Below the pieces are notes generated by a model. The model saw only the letters and a list, made by a program, of their open reading frames with translations. It did no database searches and was not told the DNA's origin. The position numbers and the translations under genes were made by a program. DNA of 40,592 nt from SKVR01 sp964491395 (GTDB lineage Bacteria; Bacteroidota; Bacteroidia; Bacteroidales; UBA7960), in assembly GCA_964491395.1 (NCBI GenBank), contig CAZBGI010000030.1, positions 1-40,592 on the forward strand, written 5' to 3'. This document shows, one piece after another, positions 33,701 through 40,592 of the stretch (within the stretch, counting starts at the first letter, position 1; every line of letters begins with the position of its first letter).

Positions 33701-35845
33701 ATTTTGTTGAAATACTCCGTAAGAAGCCTCCAAATCGTAATACAATACCGAATCCCGGTAGTTGCTTTCCAGGGAGGCTACAGAGTCAGCCAGTGCGGCA
33801 TGGAAAACAATCCTGTCAAAAGCGTGCGATTTGACCTTCAGATTTTCAATCCCGGCTTTGGCTTCCAGTGTCATGGTTTGGGGTTGAGTGCCGGTTCCGT
33901 TTATCTCCAGACGGAAAGCAACCGGTTCAGGGAAGGTGGAGGTTTGCTGCAAGAGTTCTCCAAAGTCAAAAGATTCAGTATGTAAATCTGCTTCAAAAGT
34001 ATCCCGGCCCTCAACTTCATCCTCCAACCGGGCTGAAAAGGAAAAGTCACCCATGTCGGAACGCAGGGAAAACCCGGCATCGAATTGCTCCATCGACCCT
34101 GTTGCATCTGCTTTGAGGTTGATGTATTCCGGAATCTCAAAACCCTGGGGTTGGAGGGAGTCAGGCAGGTTGGCGAAGAATGATTCAGGCACCGCAAAAA
34201 AGCGGAATGCAGGCACATCCACATACAAACTGTCGGTATGGGGAAGGCCGGTTATCTGTCCGCTGAGCTCGGTAGCGAAAAAGTCAGGTCCGGCTATCCA
34301 TAAGCTATCGATGCGCACATCGGCGAGCTTGCCTTCAAGCTGTGCTCCCATCCTGATGCCCTTGCTGTCCGGCCAATTGAAGTAATACTCATTCATAACC
34401 GGAACAAACCAGGCCAGATCTTGCCGGATATGAGATTCGCGGATTGACAGTTGATATCTGTATTCGGTAAGTTGGTCTTGTGTAAAATCCAGCAGGCTGC
34501 CCGGTGTATTCAGGCGAAAAGATAACCGGCTTTGAGCTGTATTCAGATTTTGCAGGTTGATTTCAGATTCTGACCCCAAATCGATTTCCATATTAAAATC
34601 CTCAATTTGGAATTCATCAGAAAAAACCATGGAGGTGTTGTTGATGGCCATGCGCAATTGGTTGGCTTTTACTTCTGCATCGGTCAGGTGCAGATTGATG
34701 TCGCTCAGGGAGATGTTTTCGGGATTAAACTCCGGGATATCCCCGGGGTCTCCCTGTTTCATGGAAAAGGATGATTCGGTGATGTCAAGGTTGTTCAGCA
34801 CAATGTTCCATTCCATAATTTCAGCAAAATCAAAGCGGAATGACGAAGGCTTTTCTTTTCTTGCTTCGTGGTTGGGCGATTGCTTTTTATCATCCTGACT
34901 ATTCTCTGATGTTGGGGGTAAACTGAAATCAGCCATCAATTGCTCTGTTTCAAAGGTTTCAATAGCAACATAGTATTCGTGCAATTTGATCTCTTCGGGG
35001 TGTAAGGCCAGCCACTCACTGTCGATGTGCATCTGTGTGCCATCGAAACTGTTGAAATGAAAATCCGCGTTTTCAAGAATCAAAGCTGCCAGTGAAATGT
35101 TCAGCTCAGGCATCCCATTGTCTGCAGTATCGGGTTCAGCCTGTTCAGAAGGAGGGGTCATCTCAATCGCGATGAGAGGTTGGGATATGCTGATCTCTCC
35201 GGCATGATATTTTTCATTCATGAGATCTGCCGGCTTCAAATCGGCATTCAGCTTGTCCAGTTGCAGCTGTAAGTCGAGTCCTGTAAAATGGTCTATGTTG
35301 CGGAAGCGAATGTCTTCCAGGCTGAGTTCATCTATTGAGACCGTCCATCCACCTTCCTGTTTGCCTGGTTCTTCGTCGGATGTTTTTTCACTTGAGGAAG
35401 CGTTCTTTGTGGTATCTGTTGGTGCAAAAGCATCGATCAGGAATTGATAGTTGAAAACCGTGTCGGGTTCTTCCCGTTTCATATTGGCCACTATATTGGT
35501 CAGTTCAAGGTTTGCCACCTTAACTTCACTGCGCAACAATGCTGTCATACCCACATTGACAAAGATGCTGCCCGCGTATAAGAGGGTGTCTCCCCGGGTA
35601 TCTTCCAGATAAATCCCTTTCAGTCCTACCGATTTGGGGAAGCGAATGGCTACCCTGTCAATTTTTACCCGTGTGTCCACCCGTTGACTTACCTGGCGGG
35701 TGATTTTCTCTGTCAGAAAGGTTTGAACGGAAGAAAACTGCAATACAATGGCGATAATAACAAAAAGCAACAGGAATGAGGCAACAATCCAGGCGATAAT
35801 TTTCAGGAGTTTTTTCAGGTATTTATGAAACGTTGCCTTTTGCAT
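30761..35845 (-). CDS. tamB: TamB/DUF490-family translocation and assembly protein
   Basis: This is a 1694-residue AsmA/TamB-type protein. I start at the ATG giving MQKATFHKYLKKLLKIIAW, where a membrane helix (about residues 17-38) anchors the protein in the inner membrane; the frame continues another 51 codons upstream without protein character. The rest is a long series of beta-rich repeats that in known members form a hydrophobic groove bridging the periplasm, carrying phospholipids between membranes and aiding outer-membrane protein assembly. The DUF490 region is at the C-terminus (about 1250-1640). The extreme C-terminus is very acidic (EEEKEEDSTGKEDE). Ser/Asp/Glu/Lys-rich linkers occur at about 145-165 and 310-330. 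A 12-bp direct duplication at 33599-33622 encodes a repeated KTDL. The gene overlaps tamL. Confidence 0.92.
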   Translation of the reverse strand: MQKATFHKYLKKLLKIIAWIVASFLLLFVIIAIVLQFSSVQTFLTEKITRQVSQRVDTRVKIDRVAIRFPKSVGLKGIYLEDTRGDTLLYAGSIFVNVGMTALLRSEVKVANLELTNIVANMKREEPDTVFNYQFLIDAFAPTDTTKNASSSEKTSDEEPGKQEGGWTVSIDELSLEDIRFRNIDHFTGLDLQLQLDKLNADLKPADLMNEKYHAGEISISQPLIAIEMTPPSEQAEPDTADNGMPELNISLAALILENADFHFNSFDGTQMHIDSEWLALHPEEIKLHEYYVAIETFETEQLMADFSLPPTSENSQDDKKQSPNHEARKEKPSSFRFDFAEIMEWNIVLNNLDITESSFSMKQGDPGDIPEFNPENISLSDINLHLTDAEVKANQLRMAINNTSMVFSDEFQIEDFNMEIDLGSESEINLQNLNTAQSRLSFRLNTPGSLLDFTQDQLTEYRYQLSIRESHIRQDLAWFVPVMNEYYFNWPDSKGIRMGAQLEGKLADVRIDSLWIAGPDFFATELSGQITGLPHTDSLYVDVPAFRFFAVPESFFANLPDSLQPQGFEIPEYINLKADATGSMEQFDAGFSLRSDMGDFSFSARLEDEVEGRDTFEADLHTESFDFGELLQQTSTFPEPVAFRLEINGTGTQPQTMTLEAKAGIENLKVKSHAFDRIVFHAALADSVASLESNYRDSVLYYDLEASYGVFQQNPELTTLLELEYAHLQALGVSEENLLVKTDLKTDLIFDTPDFFNGEVQISNTSFATEEDIYNVPEIFIEALTTQSDYEIALRSQFADFDYRGNFSPASLGTVLNNHFAQHLEPVQSSDTIMKGEEKFFNINVRVTPNELLTEVLFKSLGESDTLDVMATYDSSIQDLYLEANWPDARYENIEIDSLRLSARSQSGKIDFNLKANRLSMGDIAFHQFKTTGEYQQQVLDFGLGFQDNEKPLYQVNGNVQFTDSLYRLQIDPEKLLINAEEWSIPEKNQIAFGTEYINIENFVLKNNDKELSLSSREHEQGYFIVDIGMDQIDLGKLTRFAGSEFPTLGGVFNGEVSLKRIFSDPAFVADLGIKNFAFQGDTLGDIELTGENPSPEYYELMASLQSQQTDMVLTGNYRTGEDKGIDIEADLSRINLSSFEGFTAENITQLEGYVSGNMGITGTLESPEISGNLQMKEIYFRVPAINSGYFIKDEEIRFDNQQIKMQDFALEDSTGRKATLSGSIDIARLNQIDFDLNLSSRDFLLMNAQEEQNELYHGHILIDSDLRLTGTQQSPTVEGSIKLNEGSNFTFTLPQTTPESIGDEGVVKFTPFTDTLFFKHAQQTMESQQELTSFDFLDLNMNVEINRETDIKIIIDEYAGDFLQVRGGGVLSASTDPSGNISLSGRYEIVDGEYLLTFYDVIRRNFKIESGSSLVWSGDPMNARVDITALYTVRTHAADLLAGQSDGNQDRSAAMRQEFPFQVYLKMDDNLEQPNISFELDLPQEHQNALDGSVMARLNQINQNESDLNKQVFALLILGQFIQDNPFASAGGGGFSTTARSSASQIMTQQLNRLSDRYVRGVNIDFQVESFENYEDEQATGRTQLQMEVSRDFLDERLRITVGGNIELEDETRRQENPSDIAGDFSIEYLLTPEGNLILKGFRNKNYGDIFDGEVIDTGISLMFSQSYNQFRELFRKKEEEKEEDSTGKEDE
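33599..33622. repeat. 12-bp tandem duplication inside tamB
   Basis: CAGGTCGGTTTT occurs twice in tandem in frame within tamB, giving a duplicated Lys-Thr-Asp-Leu in the protein. It keeps the reading frame and looks like a small slippage event. Confidence 0.7.
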
Positions 35846-36047
35846 GGGGTGTTGAATAGGTGTTTGTACTTTTTTCTTGTTATAAATATTTAAACAGTAA
35901 AAATACAAGTTTTGTTTGGATTTTATTCCTGTCAGCCTGATAAAATTCCTAAGGGAACCTTGTTTTGTGGTAATTAATGTTAAAGCGGCATTCTTCAAAA
36001 GTCTCTGCTTTATACGCCTGTGCCTTTTTTAAATCGATAGTTTGGAT

Positions 36048-36055
36048 TATATTTG
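36048..36055 (+). promoter_or_regulatory. Candidate -7 box (TATATTTG) for the T9SS surface protein
   Basis: TATATTTG fits TAnnTTTG and lies 73 bases before the start at 36129, in the intergenic region shared with the divergent tamB gene. A T-rich stretch lies at 36025-36030, about where the -33 element would be, but without TTTG. Confidence 0.4.
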
Positions 36056-36128
36056 TCTTGTAATGATTATCTCTTACTAACACACAAAACACACCCAATT
36101 TATTCTATTATTTTAAAACCAAGGAAGT

Positions 36129-39100
36129 ATGAAAAAAACATTTACATGGATTGTTGTATTGATGTTGTTTACAGGTGTTTGTGCACAGGAACCTGTGAGC
36201 ACCAGGGACGGAAGTTTACAGGAACTACCGCAGATGGTAGATTTTGAATTGTTTGATGGTACCAACCTGACAGATTTATACCCGGGCTGGCAGGAAGCCA
36301 CAGGCTTTCAGCAGCCTCAGTATGGTGGTGGCGGGTGGTTTAAAGGCGATGTTTTGTATAGCTCCAGCACAGCCTCTATTACTTTCAGCACCACGGGATT
36401 GAAAGATGAATGGATCATCAGTCCCCAGTTTTTGGCTACTGAAGACACAAAAGTGTCCTTCAAAGCTGCTTTAACCCGTTTCTGGGACGATCCGGTTCAG
36501 GGAAATTTTGCGCATAACGACAGTGTTACGGTTATGATTTCCACCAATACCGATCAGTTTGATTTTGAGCATGTGGTACATTCCTTCAAGCTGGAAAATC
36601 AACCCACACGTCACCTGGAAATGTATCAGTTTGATTTGAGCGAGTTCGCCGGAGAATTGGTGCACCTTGCTTTTTACGCTACCAACGGACAGGAAGCCAA
36701 CAGCATTGCAGCCTTTCATCTGGATGATATAGAAATCAAGAATGCCGTGCCGCGCGATGCCATGCCTTTGAGCTTGATTGCTCCAACCTCCACTGAGTGT
36801 TTAGAAGAACAAACACCCGTTTCTGTTGAGATTCGCAACGACGGTCTCGAGCCCATCTCTGCCGTGCCTGTTAAGGTTCGTGTTAGAGGCCCCGTAAATG
36901 AAAACCTGTTTGCCGTGTATGAAGGAACGTTGCAACCCGGTGAAGAGGATGAATTGCATGTTGGAGATTTGCCGGATCTTCCTTATGGGGATTACACGTT
37001 TTCGGTAGCTACAGAACTTACGGAAGATGGCTACGCTTATAACGATGAGTTGGCCACTGTTGAACGCTTTCATCCCGAGCCTCTTTCGTTGCCCCTTCCT
37101 TTTATGAACTTCATGGGTTTCTATTCCGACAATCTTGGCGATGTGTATCCCGGCTGGTATGAAGCCCGGGGCATAGGAACACCCAGGGTAGCCATGGATG
37201 TGGACTGGCAGGGAGAAAGCCTCGGGGGCATACAAACGGCAAGTGTGTATTACACCGGGCTGGGTACCGAAGACTGGATGGTAAGCCCTAAATTTGCTGC
37301 CACAGAAAATCTGGTGGTTGAATTGAAAGCTGCCGCACAATACCTCGAAGGAGGGGAGCAAATGGGCTCGGACGACAAGCTGGCCCTGATGGTTTCTACA
37401 GATTGTGGTGCCACATGGGAAGAAGCTGCTGCTATTACACAACAGGATAATCTTACCATGGAACTGCAGAATTTTATTTTCGAATTGCCCCAGTTTGATG
37501 GACAGGATATTATTCTCGCGCTGTATGCCACTTCCGGCACTGTCAGCGACCCGCAACAATACATTTTACATGTGACAGATATCTCCATCAAAAATCTGTA
37601 TGACACAGATGCCGGTATAACCAGCCTTCTTTCGCCGGGCAACTCCTGCGCTTTTACCGATGCTGAGGAAGTTGTGGTGGAAGTGAAAAACTTCGGGTCA
37701 GAAGCTGTATCAGATTTCCAGGTGGCCTATAGTCTCAATGGTGGTGACCCCGTTACCGAAACCGTTAGTGCTACGCTGGGCTATAACCAGGAGATGACTT
37801 ACACTTTTAACAGTACCATCGATCTTACCCAGCAAGATGTTAATGTGCTGGATGTTTATACCGTGCTTGAAGGTGATGAAAACAATGACAACGATGGTCT
37901 GTACAATGTGCAGCTGAGCCTGTCGTCATTTGATTTGGCCACCGGGGGTACGTATACCATGAGCTTTGAAGAGGACGAAGATTTCTCGGCATGGCTGGTG
38001 GAAGATGGCAACAACGATGACATTGAATGGGAACTGGTAGAAGATCCCCAGCATGCCCGCACCGGCGATTTCTCTTATGCATATTTCTCCAATCAATCCA
38101 ACAGTACAAGCGATGACTGGTTGTTTACTCCCTGCTTTTATTTGCAGGAAGGAGTTACTTATGCCGTGAGTTTCTACTATATAAACAGAGCCGCCAACTG
38201 GCCCGAGAGCCTGAAATTAATGCTGGGACAACAGCAGGCTGCTTCTTCCATGAATATTACCCTGGTGGATTTGGGCCAGATTTCCAACTCTTCTTATATG
38301 AAAGCGGAAACAACTTTTACCGTAGACAATACCGGTGAATATTACCTGGGATGGAATGCCTACGGAGCTGCCGACCAGTTTGGTATGCATATCGACGATG
38401 TTTCTGTTTCCCAGGTTTTTGATGAAGATCTGGCTATCGTCAACTTTGTAGCACCCCGGAATGTGGATGCCAACTGCTCACTTGACAATGTGGAAGCATT
38501 TGATGTGCATCTCAGCAACGTTGGTTCGGAAGACCTCACTGAAATGAATCTTGAGCTGGAAATAAACCAGGGCACTCCCGTTTCTTTTACCGTTAATGAA
38601 ACCCTGCCGGCTGGCGAATCCATGTGGGTAACCCTCGAAAATGGGTTCTCCCTGAATCCTGACGAATACTACGACCTGGAATTCTCTATCACCAATGCCA
38701 ACGATCAGAATGCCGCCAACAACAACCTGGTAGTGGAAGATTTTCTGCATGCCAATTACTATATGGGCTTTGAAGATTACCAGGATACCGATGCCTGGAC
38801 CATTCAAAGCCTGGCCGGAGTGAATGAATGGCAGGTGCAGGATGTGGCCGATCTTTCCAACAACGGTCAAAACAGCCTGGCCATCAGAACTGACGGTGCC
38901 GGAGGAAATGATGCCAACGACGACTGGGCTATAACCGGTTGTTTTGAGCTCGAAGCCAACAAGTGTTACGAGATTTCCTTTGCTTACCGCTCAAGGTTTT
39001 CAACCGAAAATCTGGCCGTTTATATGGGTACCGATAATGATCATGCTGCCATGAATGATTTGCTCATCGACTTGCCTGGTTTTAATACCGATGTTTATCA

Positions 39101-40187
39101 GCAGGTTTCCCAGCAGTTTACCGTGGAAGAAGACGGAACTTATTATTTTGGCTGGCATACCGAAGGGGGTACCTCAGGCCGCTATTACATCTATATCGAT
39201 GATATTGCCATTGTGGAAGATGCCGAAGCTCAACCCACGGCTGATCCGGTGGCCCACATTATTGACACCGAAGTGCAGTTTATTGCCAACGCCGAAAACT
39301 ATTCTTTCATTGAGTGGGATTTTGGCGACGGTAACACTGCTGAGGGCGAGGAAGTATTTCATGTATATGATGCTCCCGGCACTTACCAGGTTACCCTCAC
39401 CCTGGGAAGCGGTTGTGTGGATGTAACCTACGACCTTGAAGTAACCCTGGAATGCGAAATGGCAGACGAATTTACCTATTCCATCGAGGGTACAACCGTC
39501 ACTTTCACTGCTACCGGCGATGCAGCAGGATATGAATGGGATTTTGGTGATGGAAACACCGGAGGGGGTGCAGTGGTGACACATACTTACCAGAATACTG
39601 AGCCTCAGACCTTCAGCGTGCTCATGACCGGATATTACGCCTGTGGCACGAATGAAGTGGAACAGGACGTTTATATCGAAGATATATGGGTAGCCCCCAC
39701 TACTTATATGCTTACCCTTGAGGCAAGTCCTGCCGAAGGAGGAATGGTAGTAGGAGAAGGGGAGTATGAAGCCGGTGAAACAGTGGTTGTTTCGGCCATT
39801 CCCAACGAAAACTACGATTTTGTCAACTGGGTGGATGAAGAAGCCGAAGAGGTTAGTACAGAGGCTGCCTTTGTATTTACCATGCCTTCCGGCGATGTGA
39901 CGCTCACTGCAGTATTTGAAGAGGAAGTCCAGCCGTTTGTTGACCATGTGGACCTGTTCGAGGTGAATCTGTATCCCAACCCGGCCAGCGACAAAGTGTA
40001 TTTCACTTCTGATCAGCCTGTGAACCAAATCACCATTACCGATTTGCAGGGCAGGGTAGTGTATAGCACCCAATTAGCAAAAGAAACCGAATTCTCTGTT
40101 TCCCTCGACGGATTCAGGGGAGGAATGTACTTTGTTCAATTGCACGGAACCCATGAAGTAGCAGTAAAGAAGCTGCAGGTAAAATAA
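36129..40187 (+). CDS. Large multidomain T9SS surface/secreted protein (adhesin-like)
   Basis: This 1352-residue protein has a signal peptide (about residues 1-19, ending GVCAQ). Four jelly-roll, MAM/choice-of-anchor-J-like domains follow at about 30-200, 315-490, 605-765 and 875-1030, each with the mark DEWIISPQF / EDWMVSPKF / DDWLFTPCF / DDWAITGCF. CARDB-like Ig domains fill the gaps (about 215-300, 500-600, 775-865). Two PKD domains lie at about 1030-1110 and 1110-1190 (both with WDFGDGNT), then a divergent InlB-type repeat at about 1194-1270 and a type A T9SS sorting domain (LYPNPASDKVYF to KKLQVK). No protease or hydrolase motif is visible, so adhesion or matrix binding is more likely than catalysis. 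It is monocistronic with a terminator after it. Confidence 0.9.
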   Translation: MKKTFTWIVVLMLFTGVCAQEPVSTRDGSLQELPQMVDFELFDGTNLTDLYPGWQEATGFQQPQYGGGGWFKGDVLYSSSTASITFSTTGLKDEWIISPQFLATEDTKVSFKAALTRFWDDPVQGNFAHNDSVTVMISTNTDQFDFEHVVHSFKLENQPTRHLEMYQFDLSEFAGELVHLAFYATNGQEANSIAAFHLDDIEIKNAVPRDAMPLSLIAPTSTECLEEQTPVSVEIRNDGLEPISAVPVKVRVRGPVNENLFAVYEGTLQPGEEDELHVGDLPDLPYGDYTFSVATELTEDGYAYNDELATVERFHPEPLSLPLPFMNFMGFYSDNLGDVYPGWYEARGIGTPRVAMDVDWQGESLGGIQTASVYYTGLGTEDWMVSPKFAATENLVVELKAAAQYLEGGEQMGSDDKLALMVSTDCGATWEEAAAITQQDNLTMELQNFIFELPQFDGQDIILALYATSGTVSDPQQYILHVTDISIKNLYDTDAGITSLLSPGNSCAFTDAEEVVVEVKNFGSEAVSDFQVAYSLNGGDPVTETVSATLGYNQEMTYTFNSTIDLTQQDVNVLDVYTVLEGDENNDNDGLYNVQLSLSSFDLATGGTYTMSFEEDEDFSAWLVEDGNNDDIEWELVEDPQHARTGDFSYAYFSNQSNSTSDDWLFTPCFYLQEGVTYAVSFYYINRAANWPESLKLMLGQQQAASSMNITLVDLGQISNSSYMKAETTFTVDNTGEYYLGWNAYGAADQFGMHIDDVSVSQVFDEDLAIVNFVAPRNVDANCSLDNVEAFDVHLSNVGSEDLTEMNLELEINQGTPVSFTVNETLPAGESMWVTLENGFSLNPDEYYDLEFSITNANDQNAANNNLVVEDFLHANYYMGFEDYQDTDAWTIQSLAGVNEWQVQDVADLSNNGQNSLAIRTDGAGGNDANDDWAITGCFELEANKCYEISFAYRSRFSTENLAVYMGTDNDHAAMNDLLIDLPGFNTDVYQQVSQQFTVEEDGTYYFGWHTEGGTSGRYYIYIDDIAIVEDAEAQPTADPVAHIIDTEVQFIANAENYSFIEWDFGDGNTAEGEEVFHVYDAPGTYQVTLTLGSGCVDVTYDLEVTLECEMADEFTYSIEGTTVTFTATGDAAGYEWDFGDGNTGGGAVVTHTYQNTEPQTFSVLMTGYYACGTNEVEQDVYIEDIWVAPTTYMLTLEASPAEGGMVVGEGEYEAGETVVVSAIPNENYDFVNWVDEEAEEVSTEAAFVFTMPSGDVTLTAVFEEEVQPFVDHVDLFEVNLYPNPASDKVYFTSDQPVNQITITDLQGRVVYSTQLAKETEFSVSLDGFRGGMYFVQLHGTHEVAVKKLQVK

Positions 40188-40559
40188 AACCTTTTACAGG
40201 GTTTTTCTGACCGCTGCATGAGCGGTAAAACTATTGTCATTGGCAGAAAGCAGAATCTGGTAAAACAGATTTGGTTTTCTGCCAATTTATTTTGGTGAAA
40301 ATTTGTAAAATCAAAGGATATTAATTTTATATTTGGGAATGATAATTGGGTTCAACCCGTAAAAAATTATAATGAACAAAGGAGTATGACGGGGTGAAGG
40401 GAGATCAAAAGTGTTTGTTGCATTTCCCGGGAGAAAACAGCCATTAGCAGAAATTACCACAATATATCCAAAAAGAATATTTCCGACAATACCCAATTAA
40501 AAAGTTTTGCACAATTGCGGGAATACGGGTGTTATGTATAATTGTAAAAAAAGCTACCC
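40188..40559. other. Intergenic region at the right end
   Basis: Apart from the terminator at 40240-40285, these 372 bases hold no supported gene. A 61-codon open frame on the minus strand (40311-40496) has no protein features. Confidence 0.55.
40240..40285 (+). terminator. Intrinsic terminator after the T9SS surface protein
   Basis: TTGGCAGAAA (40240-40249) pairs perfectly with TTTCTGCCAA (40276-40285), and an inner stem AATCTG/CAGATT (40254-40259 with 40266-40271) is nested inside. The sequence then runs TTTATTTT. A smaller stem CCGCT/AGCGG lies just upstream at 40211-40225. Confidence 0.75.
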
Positions 40560-40592
40560 ATGAAAAAAATCTATGCGATTATTTTAGCAATG
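40560..40592 (+). CDS. Start of an exported protein, cut by the window end
   Basis: The last 33 bases read ATG AAA AAA ATC TAT GCG ATT ATT TTA GCA ATG, i.e. MKKIYAIILAM, the start of a typical signal peptide: two lysines then hydrophobic residues. Only 11 codons are present, so the protein cannot be named. It lies 372 bases after the surface protein and beyond its terminator. Confidence 0.55.
   Translation, partial: MKKIYAIILAM

Noticed and set aside
1..40592. CRISPR array, tRNA or rRNA, insertion sequence, phage genes
   Set aside because: Intergenic regions were read for regular repeat-spacer patterns, T-loop-like GTTCGAATC stretches and transposase motifs; none were found.

Overview
The window looks like a chromosomal segment from a free-living or environmental member of the Bacteroidota. 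The evidence is two large secreted proteins ending in type IX secretion (T9SS) sorting domains, a TamB gene paired with a lipoprotein-type TamA (TamL), an exported lipoprotein with an acidic stretch after its lipobox cysteine, and several intergenic TAnnTTTG boxes, which are the -7 element of Bacteroidota promoters. No tRNA, rRNA, CRISPR array, transposase or phage gene was found.

Layout. 0-6 kb: an unrecognised secreted protein, a small DUF2007-like protein, a large SWIM-SNF2 ATPase and a PaiA-like acetyltransferase. 6.5-12.4 kb: a Cache-HAMP-GAF-PAS membrane sensor with no output domain, a convergent secreted endonuclease I with a T9SS domain, a repeat-rich intergenic region, and an MgtC/DUF4010 membrane protein. 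12.6-18.5 kb: four co-oriented genes for exported proteins: a ricin-type beta-trefoil lectin, a pentapeptide-repeat lipoprotein, a papain-like protease lipoprotein, and a MACPF pore-forming protein with three lectin domains. A convergent gene for a secreted His/Tyr/Trp-rich protein follows. 20.5-23.8 kb: a two-gene selenium module, mnmH plus a cysteine desulfurase-SelD fusion, for 2-selenouridine in tRNA. 24-28.4 kb: RluF, an AI-2E-type permease, a VanY-like carboxypeptidase and a LOG-family nucleosidase. 28.4-35.8 kb: the tamB-tamL outer-membrane assembly operon. 36-40.2 kb: a 1352-residue multidomain T9SS surface protein. The window ends a few codons into another exported protein.

Two themes stand out. 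The 12.6-18.5 kb block looks like an export-dedicated set (lectin, surface protease, beta-helix lipoprotein, pore former). The solo lectin is visibly related to the last lectin domain of the pore former. MACPF proteins of Bacteroidales are known antagonistic toxins (the BSAP proteins), so this block is the best candidate for an undescribed system; its function here is inference. The second is a compact selenium route in which one polypeptide carries both the selenium-mobilising and the selenophosphate-making enzyme, next to the tRNA-modifying enzyme that uses selenophosphate. Residue numbers are my own counts and may be off by one or two where given as ranges.
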